Positions 35,733-44,592 of a stretch of DNA of 47,712 nucleotides are shown piece after piece. The stretch's first letter is position 1. Each line of letters opens with the position of its first letter. The position numbers and the translations under genes are program-made. This DNA is from Bacteroidota bacterium. GTDB lineage: Bacteria; Bacteroidota; Bacteroidia; Bacteroidales; FEN-979. The stretch is taken from assembly GCA_026391795.1 (NCBI GenBank), contig JAPLDI010000002.1, positions 1 to 47,712 on the forward strand, given 5' to 3'. The notes beneath the pieces are model-generated. The model did no database searches. It saw only the letters and a program-made list of their open reading frames with translations, and was not told where the DNA came from.

Positions 35733-35740
35733 TAATTTTG
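35708..35740 (+). promoter_or_regulatory. gmk promoter partly built from a repeat
   Basis: TTG (35708-35710) inside the repeat unit AGCGCCTTGGCGCC, 22-base spacer, TAATTTTG (35733-35740), 26 bases before the gmk ATG. Confidence 0.55.
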
Positions 35741-35766
35741 CCGCCAATTCATTGACAAGCTGAAGA

Positions 35767-36354
35767 ATGAAAAGAAAAGCCATTATCGTTTCTGCTCCTT
35801 CCGGTGCCGGGAAGACCACCATCGTGAAGCACCTGCTTGGGATGTTTCCTGAGCTGGAGTTCTCCGTCTCCGCCTGCAGTCGCCCGAAACGTGAAAAGGA
35901 GACCGACGGGAAAGACTACTACTTCATCACCGCAGAGCAGTTCCGTGAAAAAATCGCCGCCGATGAATTCATCGAATGGCAGGAGGTCTACCCGGGCAGT
36001 TATTACGGAACCCTGAAGTCGGAGATGGAGCGGATCTGGTCGGCGGGGAAGACCCCGATCTTTGACGTGGATGTGCTGGGGGGGATCAACCTGAAGAACT
36101 ATTTCGGGAGTACGGCCCTCGCGGTATTCATCCAGCCGCCTTCGATGCAGGAGCTTGAACACCGCCTGCGCCACCGGGGGTCGGAGACTGAAGAGAGCCT
36201 CCGGATAAGGCTCGACAAGGTGGAGAAAGAGCTGACCTACGCGGGTAAATTCGACCGCATCATCGTCAACGACGAGATCTCCACCTCCAGCAACAAGGCA
36301 ACTGTGCTCATCACGGAGTTCCTGAACACAGAACCGCAACAACCAAAAGAATAA
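35767..36354 (+). CDS. gmk: Guanylate kinase
   Basis: A 195-residue guanylate kinase (GMP + ATP to GDP + ADP), full length. Seen: the P-loop SAPSGAGKTT (9-18), the GMP-binding SACSRPKREKETDGKDYYF (about 37-55; the common T-R is S-R here, as in other Bacteroidota), EWQEVYPGSYYGT, DVDVLGG and the lid RHRGSETEESLRIRL. Followed 15 bases later by nadD. Confidence 0.96.
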   Translation: MKRKAIIVSAPSGAGKTTIVKHLLGMFPELEFSVSACSRPKREKETDGKDYYFITAEQFREKIAADEFIEWQEVYPGSYYGTLKSEMERIWSAGKTPIFDVDVLGGINLKNYFGSTALAVFIQPPSMQELEHRLRHRGSETEESLRIRLDKVEKELTYAGKFDRIIVNDEISTSSNKATVLITEFLNTEPQQPKE

Positions 36355-36369
36355 ATCGGAGGCACCCTG

Positions 36370-36963
36370 ATGACGCCAAAAAATAAAACCGGCCTCTTTT
36401 TCGGATCCTTCAACCCCATCCACCAGGGCCACCTGATGATCGCCAACTACATGGTTGAGTATACCGACATCAGCCAGGTCTGGTTCATCGTCTCCCCGCA
36501 CAACCCGCTGAAGGAAAAAGCCACCCTGCTGGCCGACCATCACCGGCTGGCCATGGCCAACATCGCCGTGGAGGACGACCCCCGGTTCCGGGCCTCCAAC
36601 ATCGAATTTCATCTTCCGCAGCCATCCTACACCATCGACACGCTGACCTACCTTTCGGAGAAATACCAGGAAAAGGAGTTCGTGCTGATCTGCGGCAGCG
36701 ATACCCTGCCCACCTTCGCAAAGTGGAAAAATTACGAGATGCTGCTGAACCATTACCAGCTCTACATCTATCCCCGGCCGGGAACGCCACCCAGCGAATT
36801 CGACAGCCATCCCCACGTTCATTTCACCGAAGCCCCGCTGATCGAGATCTCCTCAAGCTTTATCCGGAACGGCATCCGGGAGGGAAAGAACATGCGGCAG
36901 TTCCTTCCCGAAAAGGTATGGAAATACCTGACGGAGATGCATTTTTATGAGCTGGCGAGCTGA
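36370..36963 (+). CDS. nadD: Nicotinate-nucleotide adenylyltransferase
   Basis: A 197-residue NadD: nicotinate mononucleotide + ATP to deamido-NAD, in NAD biosynthesis. Seen: the nucleotidyltransferase motif GSFNPIHQGHLMIANYM (about 11-27, with the xxGH element), VSPHNPLKEKATL, CGSDTLPTFAKWKNYE and the C-terminal SSSFIRNGIREGKNMRQFLPEKVWKYL landmarks (SSxxIR and LP..V..Y). The last residues (LAS) and the stop lie within the start of the GCTGGCGA/GCTGATGA repeat array. Co-transcribed with gmk. Confidence 0.95.
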   Translation: MTPKNKTGLFFGSFNPIHQGHLMIANYMVEYTDISQVWFIVSPHNPLKEKATLLADHHRLAMANIAVEDDPRFRASNIEFHLPQPSYTIDTLTYLSEKYQEKEFVLICGSDTLPTFAKWKNYEMLLNHYQLYIYPRPGTPPSEFDSHPHVHFTEAPLIEISSSFIRNGIREGKNMRQFLPEKVWKYLTEMHFYELAS

Positions 36964-37235
36964 TGAGCTGATGAGTTGATGAACTGGCGAGCTGGTGAGC
37001 TAGCGAACTGGTGAGTAATAAAATATATTGAACCCCGTAGGGGTGAAATATTTCTAGCCAGGAGATAACAAATACCAATAGAGCCCCGTAGGGGCGAAAT
37101 ATTTATAATAGCGAAGTAACGAAATAGATTTAGTTGTTTTGGTAAAGAATCTCTGTGGTTCTCAGTGTCTTCTCTGTGAACCTCTGTGAAACCTATTTTT
37201 ACCGCAAAGGCGCAAAGAAAAAAATTCGTAATTCG
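36950..37235 (+). repeat. Composite repeat block after nadD
   Basis: GCTGGCGA/GCTGATGA/GTTGATGA octads spanning the nadD stop (36950-37016). Then CCCCGTAGGGG units (37033-37056 and 37083-37105), the same GCGAAGTAACGAAATAGATTTAGTTGTTTTGGTAA run as after yicC (37111-37145), CTCTGTG units (37149-37190), CGCAAAGGCGCAAAG (37202-37217) and an AATTCGTAATTCGTAATTCGG nonamer run. Confidence 0.85.
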
Positions 37236-37245
37236 TAATTCGGAA

Positions 37246-38043
37246 TTACTTTTTAAGTGTTTTTCTTGCAAATCCCTTCACCGCATTCAGCGTCTCTTCC
37301 GGCGCCTCGATGTACCCCATGTGACCGATGTTTCTCAGGATCAGGCATTCCGAACGCTGCGGCAGGGAGACCATCTGCCATAGCCGGTCGAGAGGGGCCT
37401 TGGGATCCTTCAGCCCGATGATGAAGAGCACCGGAACGGGGATTGATTTAAGCACTGCACTCTGGTTCTTGCGGACCTTCATCCCTTCCAGCGCCGCGAT
37501 GATCCCTTCCTTCGGGATCTCCTTTGCACGCTTCACCAGGCCAGCGATCTTCTTCGCATATTTTTTCCGCGACCCTTCCGGGAAGAGGGAGGGGATGAAC
37601 CCGGCTACAAACCTGAAGCTGTCCTGCTCCACAATTTTTACCGTGCGATTCCGGTTGGTCTTGTCGGCGGGAGAATCGGGGAAAGGATGCGAGTGAAAGA
37701 GGCAGAGACCCTTCAGCATTTCAGGGTATTTTGCAGCAAAGGAAAGTGCCACATAGCCGCCCATCGAATGGCCGACCATGACACATTTCCTTACCTTCCG
37801 CTGTTTGAGCACCTCATACACCACCTCCGCCTGCAGCTCCATGGTATGGATCTTCTCAACGGATTCGCTCTTCCCGTGGCCCGGCAGGTCGATCACGATC
37901 ACCCGGAACGACTTCTTCAGCTGGTTCCGGAACGAATCCCAGATCTTCGAGGTCTCGGTAAAGCCGTGAAGAAGAACAATTGTTTTTCCTTTGCCGGATT
38001 CGGTGAAGAAGATTTTGCTGTCGTTGAAGGTGATTGTTTTCAT
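37246..38043 (-). CDS. Alpha/beta-fold hydrolase
   Basis: A 265-residue cytoplasmic alpha/beta hydrolase. Seen: the oxyanion motif LLHGFTETSKIWD (24-36), DLPGHGKS, the nucleophile elbow GHSMGGYVAL (Ser about 94), an acid candidate in IIGLKDPKAP, and the catalytic His in NIGHMGYIEAPE. A lid domain of about 70 residues (about 120-190) is helical and basic. Substrate unknown; family members include esterases, C-C hydrolases and haloperoxidase-like enzymes. It is flanked on both sides by repeat blocks and is convergent with nadD. Confidence 0.88.
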   Translation of the reverse strand: MKTITFNDSKIFFTESGKGKTIVLLHGFTETSKIWDSFRNQLKKSFRVIVIDLPGHGKSESVEKIHTMELQAEVVYEVLKQRKVRKCVMVGHSMGGYVALSFAAKYPEMLKGLCLFHSHPFPDSPADKTNRNRTVKIVEQDSFRFVAGFIPSLFPEGSRKKYAKKIAGLVKRAKEIPKEGIIAALEGMKVRKNQSAVLKSIPVPVLFIIGLKDPKAPLDRLWQMVSLPQRSECLILRNIGHMGYIEAPEETLNAVKGFARKTLKK

Positions 38044-38280
38044 GGGGATTGGGTGTTAAGTGTTGGGTATTGGGTTTTAGGTATTAGATGCCTTTGCGTC
38101 TTTGCGGTGAAAAGAGGTTTCACAGAGGTTCACAGAGAAGACACAGAGAACCACAGAGGTTCTTAACCAAAACAACTTCCTGTATTTTGCTACTTCGCTT
38201 TATAAAGATGTCGCCCCTACGGGGCTCAATGAATTTTTTTACTCGCCAGCTCACCAGCTCATCAGCTCATCAGCTTCTCT
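38044..38280 (-). repeat. Composite repeat block after the aminopeptidase gene (minus orientation)
   Basis: Read on the minus strand from the aminopeptidase stop: GCTGATGA/GCTGGTGA octads (38280-38245, overlapping the stop), CCCCGTAGGGG (38224-38214), GCGAAGTAGC...GTTGTTTTGGTTAAGAA (38201-38163), CTCTGTG units (38160-38115), a CGCAAAGACGCAAAGG unit (38106-38090), then a TTAGGTATTGGG-type period-7/8 run. Same order as after yicC and nadD, but inverted with the gene. Confidence 0.85.
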
Positions 38281-39650
38281 ATCTCCTCCACTGTCTTCGG
38301 TATCGGCTTGCCAAGCACCCGGGCGCCGGTGTCGGTCACCAGGATGTCGTCTTCGATGCGGATGCCGCCGAAGTCCTTGTAGCTCTCCACCTTGTCGTAG
38401 TTGATGAACTCCGGGAGCTTGTTTTCTTTTTTCCAGATGTCGATCAGTTCGGGGATGAAATAGATCCCGGGCTCGATCGTCATCACGAAGCCTTTCTGAA
38501 GCTTGCGCCCGAAACGGAGAAAGGCAAGTCCGAACTCCTTGCTGCGGGTCACCTCGTTGTCGTACCCCACCAGGTTCTCGCCGAGCCCTTCCAGGTCGTG
38601 CACATCCAGTCCGAGGGGATGCCCCAGTCCGTGCGGGAAGAAGAGGGTATGGGCCCCTTTGCTCACGGCTTCCTGTACGTCGCCCTTCATGATGCCGAGG
38701 GCTTTCAGTCCTTTCACGATCTCTGCAGCTGCAAGCAGGTGGATCTCGCGGAAGGGTACCCCGGGCTTCACCGCTGCCGTCGCGGCAAGGTTTGCATTGA
38801 GCACCACCTGGTAGATCTCCTTCTGCCGCTGCGAGAATTTGCCTCCCACAGGCACCGTGCGCGTGATGTCGCTGGCATAGTGCAGGTCGGCCGATTCGCA
38901 GCCGGCGTCGATCACCATCATCCGCTCTTTTACAAGGGTATTGCCGTGGTAATGGTTGTGAAGGGTCTGCCCGTTGATGGAGAGGATCACCGGGAAAGAG
39001 ACGGGTCCCGCATACGAAAGTGCGATGCCTTCGATCACCCCGGCGATCTCCTGTTCCACGATGCCGGGTTTCGCCATCTTCATGCCGGTGGTATGCATTC
39101 GCCAGGCCACATCGACCATCTTTTCGATCTCCGCGATCTCGGCTTCTTCTTTTACCATCCTCAGCTTAATGACTCCTTTGATAAGTTCTTCCGAAGCGCC
39201 GGCACGGACCTTTGAAGGATGGATGTCGAGCAGGTCGGAAAGCTGGAGGATCGTCTCGCCGCGGTATGGCGGAAGGTAATGCACCTTGCGTCCCTTCGAC
39301 TGTGCCTCAAGGATGAGCAGGGCCAGCTCTTTCAGCGGTGCAGAGTTTCCCACGCCGGCCAGGGCTGCCTGGTCCTTGATCGTAGGCTGCTTGCCCATCC
39401 AGATGATATCGTCGATGTCGACATCGTTGCCGAAGATGGAATCGGTCCCGTTGTCGAGGTCGATCACCCCGGCCAGGTCGGGATGATCGAGCCCGAAGAA
39501 ATAGAGGAAACTGCTGTCCTGCCGGAAGCTGTATGTATTTGCGGGGTAATTGAAAGCGGCGTCACGGTTGCCGGGAAAGAGAACGAGGCCTGTGGACAAC
39601 TCCGCACGGAGTTTTGCCCTTCTGTCGGAATGGATTTTTGCAGGGAACAT
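38262..39650 (-). CDS. pepP: Xaa-Pro aminopeptidase (M24B)
   Basis: A 462-residue metallopeptidase of the aminopeptidase P family, which removes N-terminal residues preceding proline. The N-terminal creatinase-like domain (about 1-170) includes FLYFFGLDHPDLAGVIDLDNG. The C-terminal pita-bread domain shows metal ligands in VIDAGCESADLHYASDITRT (two Asp), HGLGHPLGLDVHDLEG (His), MTIEPGIYF (Glu) and GGIRIEDDILVT (Glu). Length normal. The last codons (KLMS) and the stop are encoded by the GCTGATGAGC repeat itself. Divergent from frdCAB. Confidence 0.94.
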   Translation of the reverse strand: MFPAKIHSDRRAKLRAELSTGLVLFPGNRDAAFNYPANTYSFRQDSSFLYFFGLDHPDLAGVIDLDNGTDSIFGNDVDIDDIIWMGKQPTIKDQAALAGVGNSAPLKELALLILEAQSKGRKVHYLPPYRGETILQLSDLLDIHPSKVRAGASEELIKGVIKLRMVKEEAEIAEIEKMVDVAWRMHTTGMKMAKPGIVEQEIAGVIEGIALSYAGPVSFPVILSINGQTLHNHYHGNTLVKERMMVIDAGCESADLHYASDITRTVPVGGKFSQRQKEIYQVVLNANLAATAAVKPGVPFREIHLLAAAEIVKGLKALGIMKGDVQEAVSKGAHTLFFPHGLGHPLGLDVHDLEGLGENLVGYDNEVTRSKEFGLAFLRFGRKLQKGFVMTIEPGIYFIPELIDIWKKENKLPEFINYDKVESYKDFGGIRIEDDILVTDTGARVLGKPIPKTVEEIEKLMS

Positions 39651-39691
39651 AATTTAGACTGTTTTGAAATAGTGAAAAAAAGGGAACTGTT

Positions 39692-39724
39692 TTGCCTTAT
39701 TGAAAAAATTAAATTCTAATTTTG
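39692..39724 (+). promoter_or_regulatory. frdCAB promoter
   Basis: TTG (39692-39694), 22-base spacer, TAATTTTG (39717-39724), 35 bases before the frdC ATG. Full consensus match. Confidence 0.65.
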
Positions 39725-39759
39725 AAACGGTTAACAAATATAATACTTAAAAGCAGGTT

Positions 39760-40428
39760 ATGAATTCTTCATTTCTACATTTTTCCTCCATCACGAAAAA
39801 GATATGGATGGCCGGATTGGGGTTGTTCCTGATGACCTTTCTCCTTGTTCATCTCAGCATCAACCTGTGTTTGCTGAGGAACGACGGCGGCGAGTGGTTC
39901 CGCACGGCAGCCCATTTCATGGGAACCAACTACATCATCAAGGGATTCGAGATCGTGCTCTTCGGCGGATTCATCTTTCACGTCCTGCTCGGGATCATCC
40001 TCCAGCTGAAGAACTGGCTCTCACGGCCGGTACGGTATAGGGTGACGAACAAGACCCCCACACCGTTCCTCTCCAAATACATGATCTATACGGGAGCCGT
40101 GGTGCTGATCTTCCTGGTCATCCACATGTTCAACTTCTTTTTTATCAAGATGGGATGGGTGGGCAGCCCGGTTCCGTTCCTCCAGGAGGGAGAGCCCGAT
40201 TTTGCAGGCGTTGCGCTGTACCTCTTTTCGCAGCCTGCTTACTCCATCGTTTACATCGTCCTGATCATCGCCCTGGGGTTTCATCTCTACCACGCCTTCC
40301 AGGCGGCATTTCAGACCTTCGGGCTGGATCATAAGACCTATACCCCGTTCATCACCCGCTTCGGGATCTGTTACGCGATCATCATCCCGTTGGGATACAT
40401 CATCATTCCTCTTTATTTTCTTATCTGA
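39760..40428 (+). CDS. frdC: Succinate dehydrogenase/fumarate reductase cytochrome b subunit
   Basis: A 222-residue membrane anchor of the Bacteroidota/Wolinella-type succinate:quinone oxidoreductase (type B, one polypeptide with five helices, di-heme). Seen: five hydrophobic segments and histidines H31 (LLVHLSINL), H52, H74 (FHVLLG), H122 (VIHMFNF), H175 and H178 (GFHLYHAFQ), which provide the heme ligands. First gene of the frdCAB cluster with its own promoter; 8 bases to frdA. In anaerobes the complex usually reduces fumarate with menaquinol; direction is inferred. Confidence 0.93.
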   Translation: MNSSFLHFSSITKKIWMAGLGLFLMTFLLVHLSINLCLLRNDGGEWFRTAAHFMGTNYIIKGFEIVLFGGFIFHVLLGIILQLKNWLSRPVRYRVTNKTPTPFLSKYMIYTGAVVLIFLVIHMFNFFFIKMGWVGSPVPFLQEGEPDFAGVALYLFSQPAYSIVYIVLIIALGFHLYHAFQAAFQTFGLDHKTYTPFITRFGICYAIIIPLGYIIIPLYFLI

Positions 40429-40436
40429 CAGGCATT

Positions 40437-42374
40437 ATGGCTGAATTAAATGCAAAAGTTCCAACCGGTCCGCTGGCTGGAAAATGGACCCGGTACAAGG
40501 ACCATCAGAACCTGGTCAACCCGACAAACAAACGCAAGCTGGATATCATCGTAGTGGGTACCGGGCTGGGAGGCGCTTCGGCGGCTGCTTCGCTCGGCGA
40601 ACTCGGATTCAACGTGAAGATCTTCTGTTACCAGGACTCTCCCCGCCGCGCGCACAGCATCGCCGCACAGGGCGGGATCAATGCGGCCAAGAACTACCCG
40701 AACGACGGCGACAGCATCTACCGCCTCTTTTACGATACCATCAAGGGGGGTGACTACCGGGCACGCGAATCGAATGTTTACCGCCTGGCGGAGGTCAGCA
40801 ACAACATCATCGACCAGTGTGTGGCACAGGGTGTTCCCTTTGCACGCGAATATGGCGGATCGCTCGAGAACCGCTCCTTCGGCGGGGCGCTCGTCTCGCG
40901 TACCTTCTTCGCCCGCGGACAAACCGGGCAGCAGCTGCTGCTGGGCGCTTACGGTGCCCTCAGCCGCCAGCTCAAGCTGGGAACGGTGACGCTTTACAAT
41001 CGCCACGAGATGCAGGAGCTTGTGGTCATCGACGGAAAAGCCCGCGGCATCATCGCCCGCGACCTGGTGACCGGAAAGCTGGAACGCCATTTCGGCCATG
41101 CCGTGGTCTTTGCCACCGGCGGTTACGGCAACGTCTTCTACCTCTCCACCAACGCCATGGGGTCGAATGTCAGCGCCTGCTGGCAGGTCTTCAAAAAAGG
41201 AGCCTACTTCGCCAACCCCTGCTTCACGCAGATCCATCCCACCTGCATCCCCGTGCACGGCGACTACCAGTCGAAACTCACGCTGATGAGCGAGAGCCTC
41301 CGCAACGACGGCCGCATCTGGGTTCCGAAAAACAAGGAAGATGCCGAGAAGCACCGCAAACGCCTCATCAAGGCAAAAGACATTAAAGAGGAAGACCGCG
41401 ACTATTACCTGGAAAGAAGGTATCCCGCCTACGGGAACCTCGTTCCCCGCGATGTGGCTTCCCGCGCCGCCAAGGAACGCTGCGATGCCGGTTATGGCGT
41501 CGGGGATACCGGCCTGGCCGTGTTCCTCGACTTCGAAGCCTCCATCAAACGTCTTGGGAAACAGGTTATCGAAGAACGCTACGGCAACCTTTTCCAGATG
41601 TATGAAAAGATCGTGGATGAGAACCCTTACGAAAACCCGATGATGATCTACCCGGCCGTGCATTATACCATGGGCGGCATCTGGGTGGATTATGAACTGA
41701 TGACCACCATCCCCGGGCTCTATGCACTGGGTGAAGCCAACTTCTCCGACCACGGCGCAAACCGGCTGGGCGCCTCGGCGCTGATGCAGGGACTGGCCGA
41801 CGGCTATTTCGTGCTGCCCTACACCATCCAGAACTACCTTGCCGGCGAGATCGGCGTGAAACGGATGGATACAAGCAAACCCGAATTTGAAGAGGCCGAG
41901 AAGAGCGTGCGCGACCGCATCGAGAAACTGATGGCGGTGAAAGGCAACAAGTCAGTCGACCATTTCCATAAGGAGCTGGGCAAGATCATGTGGGAATATG
42001 TTGGGATGGCAAGGAACGAAGCCGGATTGAAAAAAGCCATCGAACAGATCCGCGCCCTGCGTGCCGAATTCTGGAAAGATGTGCGGATCCCAGGCCTGGC
42101 CGGAGAGATGAACCCCGAACTGGAAAAGGCCGGCCGTGTGGCCGACTTCCTCGAGATGGGCGAACTGCTGGCACTGGATGCGCTGAACCGCAACGAAAGC
42201 TGCGGTGGCCATTTCCGCGAAGAGTACCAGACCGATGAGGGCGAGTGCCTGCGCAACGACCAGGACTATATGTACGTCGCTGCCTGGGAATACCTCAAAG
42301 AGGGGGAATTCCAGCTGCACAAGGAACCGCTCAAATATGAAGAGATCGAGGTGAAGCAAAGAATCTATAAATAA
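40437..42374 (+). CDS. frdA: Succinate dehydrogenase/fumarate reductase flavoprotein
   Basis: A 645-residue FAD subunit, full length. Seen: the dinucleotide-binding [11 protein letters not shown] (40-50); the covalent-FAD histidine H73 in [13 protein letters not shown]; the substrate-site [24 protein letters not shown] (active-site His region); and [27 protein letters not shown] near the C-terminal FAD contact. Catalyses succinate/fumarate interconversion on the cytoplasmic side. It is followed by a 120-base spacer containing a repeat hairpin before frdB, an unusual interruption of this operon. Confidence 0.96.
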   Translation: MAELNAKVPTGPLAGKWTRYKDHQNLVNPTNKRKLDIIVVGTGLGGASAAASLGELGFNVKIFCYQDSPRRAHSIAAQGGINAAKNYPNDGDSIYRLFYDTIKGGDYRARESNVYRLAEVSNNIIDQCVAQGVPFAREYGGSLENRSFGGALVSRTFFARGQTGQQLLLGAYGALSRQLKLGTVTLYNRHEMQELVVIDGKARGIIARDLVTGKLERHFGHAVVFATGGYGNVFYLSTNAMGSNVSACWQVFKKGAYFANPCFTQIHPTCIPVHGDYQSKLTLMSESLRNDGRIWVPKNKEDAEKHRKRLIKAKDIKEEDRDYYLERRYPAYGNLVPRDVASRAAKERCDAGYGVGDTGLAVFLDFEASIKRLGKQVIEERYGNLFQMYEKIVDENPYENPMMIYPAVHYTMGGIWVDYELMTTIPGLYALGEANFSDHGANRLGASALMQGLADGYFVLPYTIQNYLAGEIGVKRMDTSKPEFEEAEKSVRDRIEKLMAVKGNKSVDHFHKELGKIMWEYVGMARNEAGLKKAIEQIRALRAEFWKDVRIPGLAGEMNPELEKAGRVADFLEMGELLALDALNRNESCGGHFREEYQTDEGECLRNDQDYMYVAAWEYLKEGEFQLHKEPLKYEEIEVKQRIYK

Positions 42375-42414
42375 TTACGAAATCCGAATGAAAATAAGTT
42401 TAATGTTGTGAATA

Positions 42415-42474
42415 CTTAGCGTCTTCGCGTCTTTGCGGTAAAAAAGTATACCGCTAAGACGCTAAGACGCCAAG
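42415..42474. repeat. CGCTAAGA/CGTCTTAG inverted repeat between frdA and frdB
   Basis: 26-base arms (42415-42440 and 42449-42474), 23 of 26 positions paired, 8-base loop. Made of the CGCAAAGA/CGCTAAGA repeat family seen in other spacers. It would form a strong hairpin in the frd transcript. Confidence 0.8.
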
Positions 42475-42494
42475 AGTAAAAAAAAGCTGACATT

Positions 42495-43235
42495 ATGAAT
42501 CTGACGTTAAAGATCTGGAAACAGAGTGGCCCCAAAGAAAAAGGGAAGTTTGTCACCTACACGTTGAAAGAGATATCCCCCAATTGCTCCTTCCTGGAGA
42601 TGCTCGACATCCTGAACGAGCAGCTGATCAACAAGGGAGAAGAGCCGGTAGCCTTTGACCACGACTGCCGCGAGGGGATCTGCGGGACCTGCAGCCTCTA
42701 CATCAATGGCCGTCCCCACGGACCTGACGATGCCGTCACCACCTGCCAGCTTCACATGCGGAAGTTCAAAGACGGCGACACCATCATCATCGAGCCCTGG
42801 CGGGCCAAACCCTTTCCCGTGGTGAAGGACCTGATCGTCGACCGGTCGGCTTTCGACAAGATCATCCAGGAGGGCGGGTATATCTCCGTGAACACCGGCG
42901 GCGCCGCCGAGGCCAACTCGATCCTGGTCAGCAAACCCAATGCTGAACTGTCCATGGATGCAGCCGCCTGCATCGGGTGCGGCGCCTGCGTGGCAGCCTG
43001 TAAAAATGCCTCCGCCATGCTCTTCGTCTCGGCCAAGGTAGCCCACCTGGGGCTGCTTCCGCAAGGAAGGATCGAGGCCAAAGAACGGGTGAAGAAGATG
43101 GTGGCCATGATGGATGCCGTGGGATTCGGCAACTGTACCAACACCTACGCCTGCGAGGCTGAATGCCCGAAACTGATCTCCCGCTCCAACATCGCCCGGA
43201 TGAACCGCGAGTTTATGTGCGCGAAAGTGTCATAA
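42495..43235 (+). CDS. frdB: Succinate dehydrogenase/fumarate reductase iron-sulfur subunit
   Basis: A 246-residue iron-sulfur subunit. [2Fe-2S] ligands: C58, C63, C66 ([10 protein letters not shown]) and C84. [4Fe-4S]/[3Fe-4S] ligands: C159, C162, C165, C169 ([12 protein letters not shown]) and C214, C220, C224 ([11 protein letters not shown]). All are intact. It carries electrons between FrdA and the FrdC hemes. Length normal for the Bacteroidota form. The GCTGATGA repeat begins at its stop. Confidence 0.96.
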   Translation: MNLTLKIWKQSGPKEKGKFVTYTLKEISPNCSFLEMLDILNEQLINKGEEPVAFDHDCREGICGTCSLYINGRPHGPDDAVTTCQLHMRKFKDGDTIIIEPWRAKPFPVVKDLIVDRSAFDKIIQEGGYISVNTGGAAEANSILVSKPNAELSMDAAACIGCGACVAACKNASAMLFVSAKVAHLGLLPQGRIEAKERVKKMVAMMDAVGFGNCTNTYACEAECPKLISRSNIARMNREFMCAKVS

Positions 43236-43540
43236 GCTGATGAGCTGGCGAAAATGAGGATGGAAACTGGAAGATGGAGGATGGAGGATGCCTTTGTGCG
43301 CCTTTGTGAAATCCTTTGTGTCCTTTGTGGTTAAATTCTTTAAGCGATACAGAATACCTGTTTGGGTACAGAACCTCTGTGGTTCTCTGTGTCTTCTCTG
43401 TGAACCTCTGTGAAACCTTCTTTTTACCGCTAAGGCGCCAAGGCGCAAAATCCGCTAAGAAAGTTTACCCATCTGACTTCCGACCTCCGACCTCTGACTT
43501 CTACCTGATGCCCAATACCTAATTCGTAATTATTTTGCGT
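43233..43540 (+). repeat. Composite repeat block after frdB
   Basis: GCTGATGAGCTGGCGA at the stop, GGATGGA heptads (43258-43289), CCTTTGTG units ending in TGGTTAAA (43290-43335), CTCTGTG units (43374-43414), ACCGCTAAGGCGCCAAGGCGCAAAA (43426-43450), a CTGACTTCCGACCTC run (43473-43503) and a CCCAATACCTAATTCGTAATT run. Almost every repeat family of the window is present in about 300 bases. Confidence 0.85.
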
Positions 43541-43705
43541 GTTTATATATTTTTAATATATTTACTCCTCGTTTGTATATCTGCACCGAATAACAATATT
43601 TTTACTACAACCCGCTCGCGTGAAAGCATCGTTTTGGCACGGCTTCATGTATCCCTCCCTCCTGAATTCCCTATTCCCCCCATATCATTCACTAAAACCA
43701 TCGTT

Positions 43706-44581
43706 ATGAAACGACCTGTATTCTTCCTTCTTTTCCTGGTTGCATGCCTGGCGGGCCATTCCCAGGCAACAGATCCGCAGCCGGAAAAGAAAACCCGGAA
43801 ATTCCATGTCGGGGTATCGTACACCTACCTCTCAACCGACATGAAAATAACCTCCCTCACCATGCACTCGGTGTGGCAGGGACAGGATTTCGGCACGAGC
43901 GAAGCCACCGGTGATGAGCTCGACGACATCAACTCTTTTGTAAAGCGGACAGGCACCGTGAACGGCATCAGCCTGGAGGCAGGGATGGTCCTGCTCTCAA
44001 AGCCCACCACAAACTTCCATATTGAAGGAGACCTGATCGCCGGGATCGCGAATTCCTACACACGGATCTATAACAAGAACTCCGGCAAGGAGGAACAAAC
44101 CTTCAATTCGGGGTTGAAGAAGCCTTTCCTGGGACTCAAGTTCGACATCACCTACCGTTTCACCCCGGCCTGGGGGCTCTCCCTGCGGCCGCTGTTTGCC
44201 TGTACCTGGGGCGTCACCACCGACATCACCGACGACATCTACCCGCCGGCCGAGAATTTCACGGAGACAAGGACCGATGATTTCTTTTTCACCTACCACC
44301 GTAGCAACCTGATGGCGACATTCACCGTCAAAAGGTTCACCGTGGCCATCGGACCGGGTTTCTACCTGGTGCAGACCAACCACAAATACAAGATCAACCG
44401 CACAAACAATGAAAGCGGGTACCTCCTCACCGATGAGTTCAATTCGAAGCTGGTATCGACTGCATTCATCGACGGGGCCATCGCACTTGAATGGAGGATC
44501 ATCGACCTGCTCACCCTGACGGCATCCGGTGCTTTCGGCGCGGATGTGACTGCCAGCGCCGGGCTCCGGTGCAACTTTTAA
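43706..44581 (+). CDS. Secreted outer-membrane beta-barrel protein
   Basis: A 291-residue protein with a clear signal peptide (MKRPVFFLLFLVACLAGHSQA), so the ATG at 43706 is preferred over an upstream start at 43535 inside repeat-derived sequence. The mature part is a series of amphipathic beta strands with aromatic girdles (KFHVGVSYTYLS, FLGLKFDITYRFTPAWGLSLRPLF, LMATFTVKRFTVAIGPGFYLV) and ends in an aromatic residue after a final strand (TASAGLRCNF), the usual barrel ending. No family named. It lies 11 bases upstream of the T9SS cargo gene and is probably co-expressed with it. Confidence 0.8.
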   Translation: MKRPVFFLLFLVACLAGHSQATDPQPEKKTRKFHVGVSYTYLSTDMKITSLTMHSVWQGQDFGTSEATGDELDDINSFVKRTGTVNGISLEAGMVLLSKPTTNFHIEGDLIAGIANSYTRIYNKNSGKEEQTFNSGLKKPFLGLKFDITYRFTPAWGLSLRPLFACTWGVTTDITDDIYPPAENFTETRTDDFFFTYHRSNLMATFTVKRFTVAIGPGFYLVQTNHKYKINRTNNESGYLLTDEFNSKLVSTAFIDGAIALEWRIIDLLTLTASGAFGADVTASAGLRCNF

Positions 44582-44592
44582 CAGGCTTATCC

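Noticed and set aside
40446-41753. 435-codon open frame on the minus strand
   Set aside because: Antisense to frdA, which has complete family motifs. No motifs in the antisense product.
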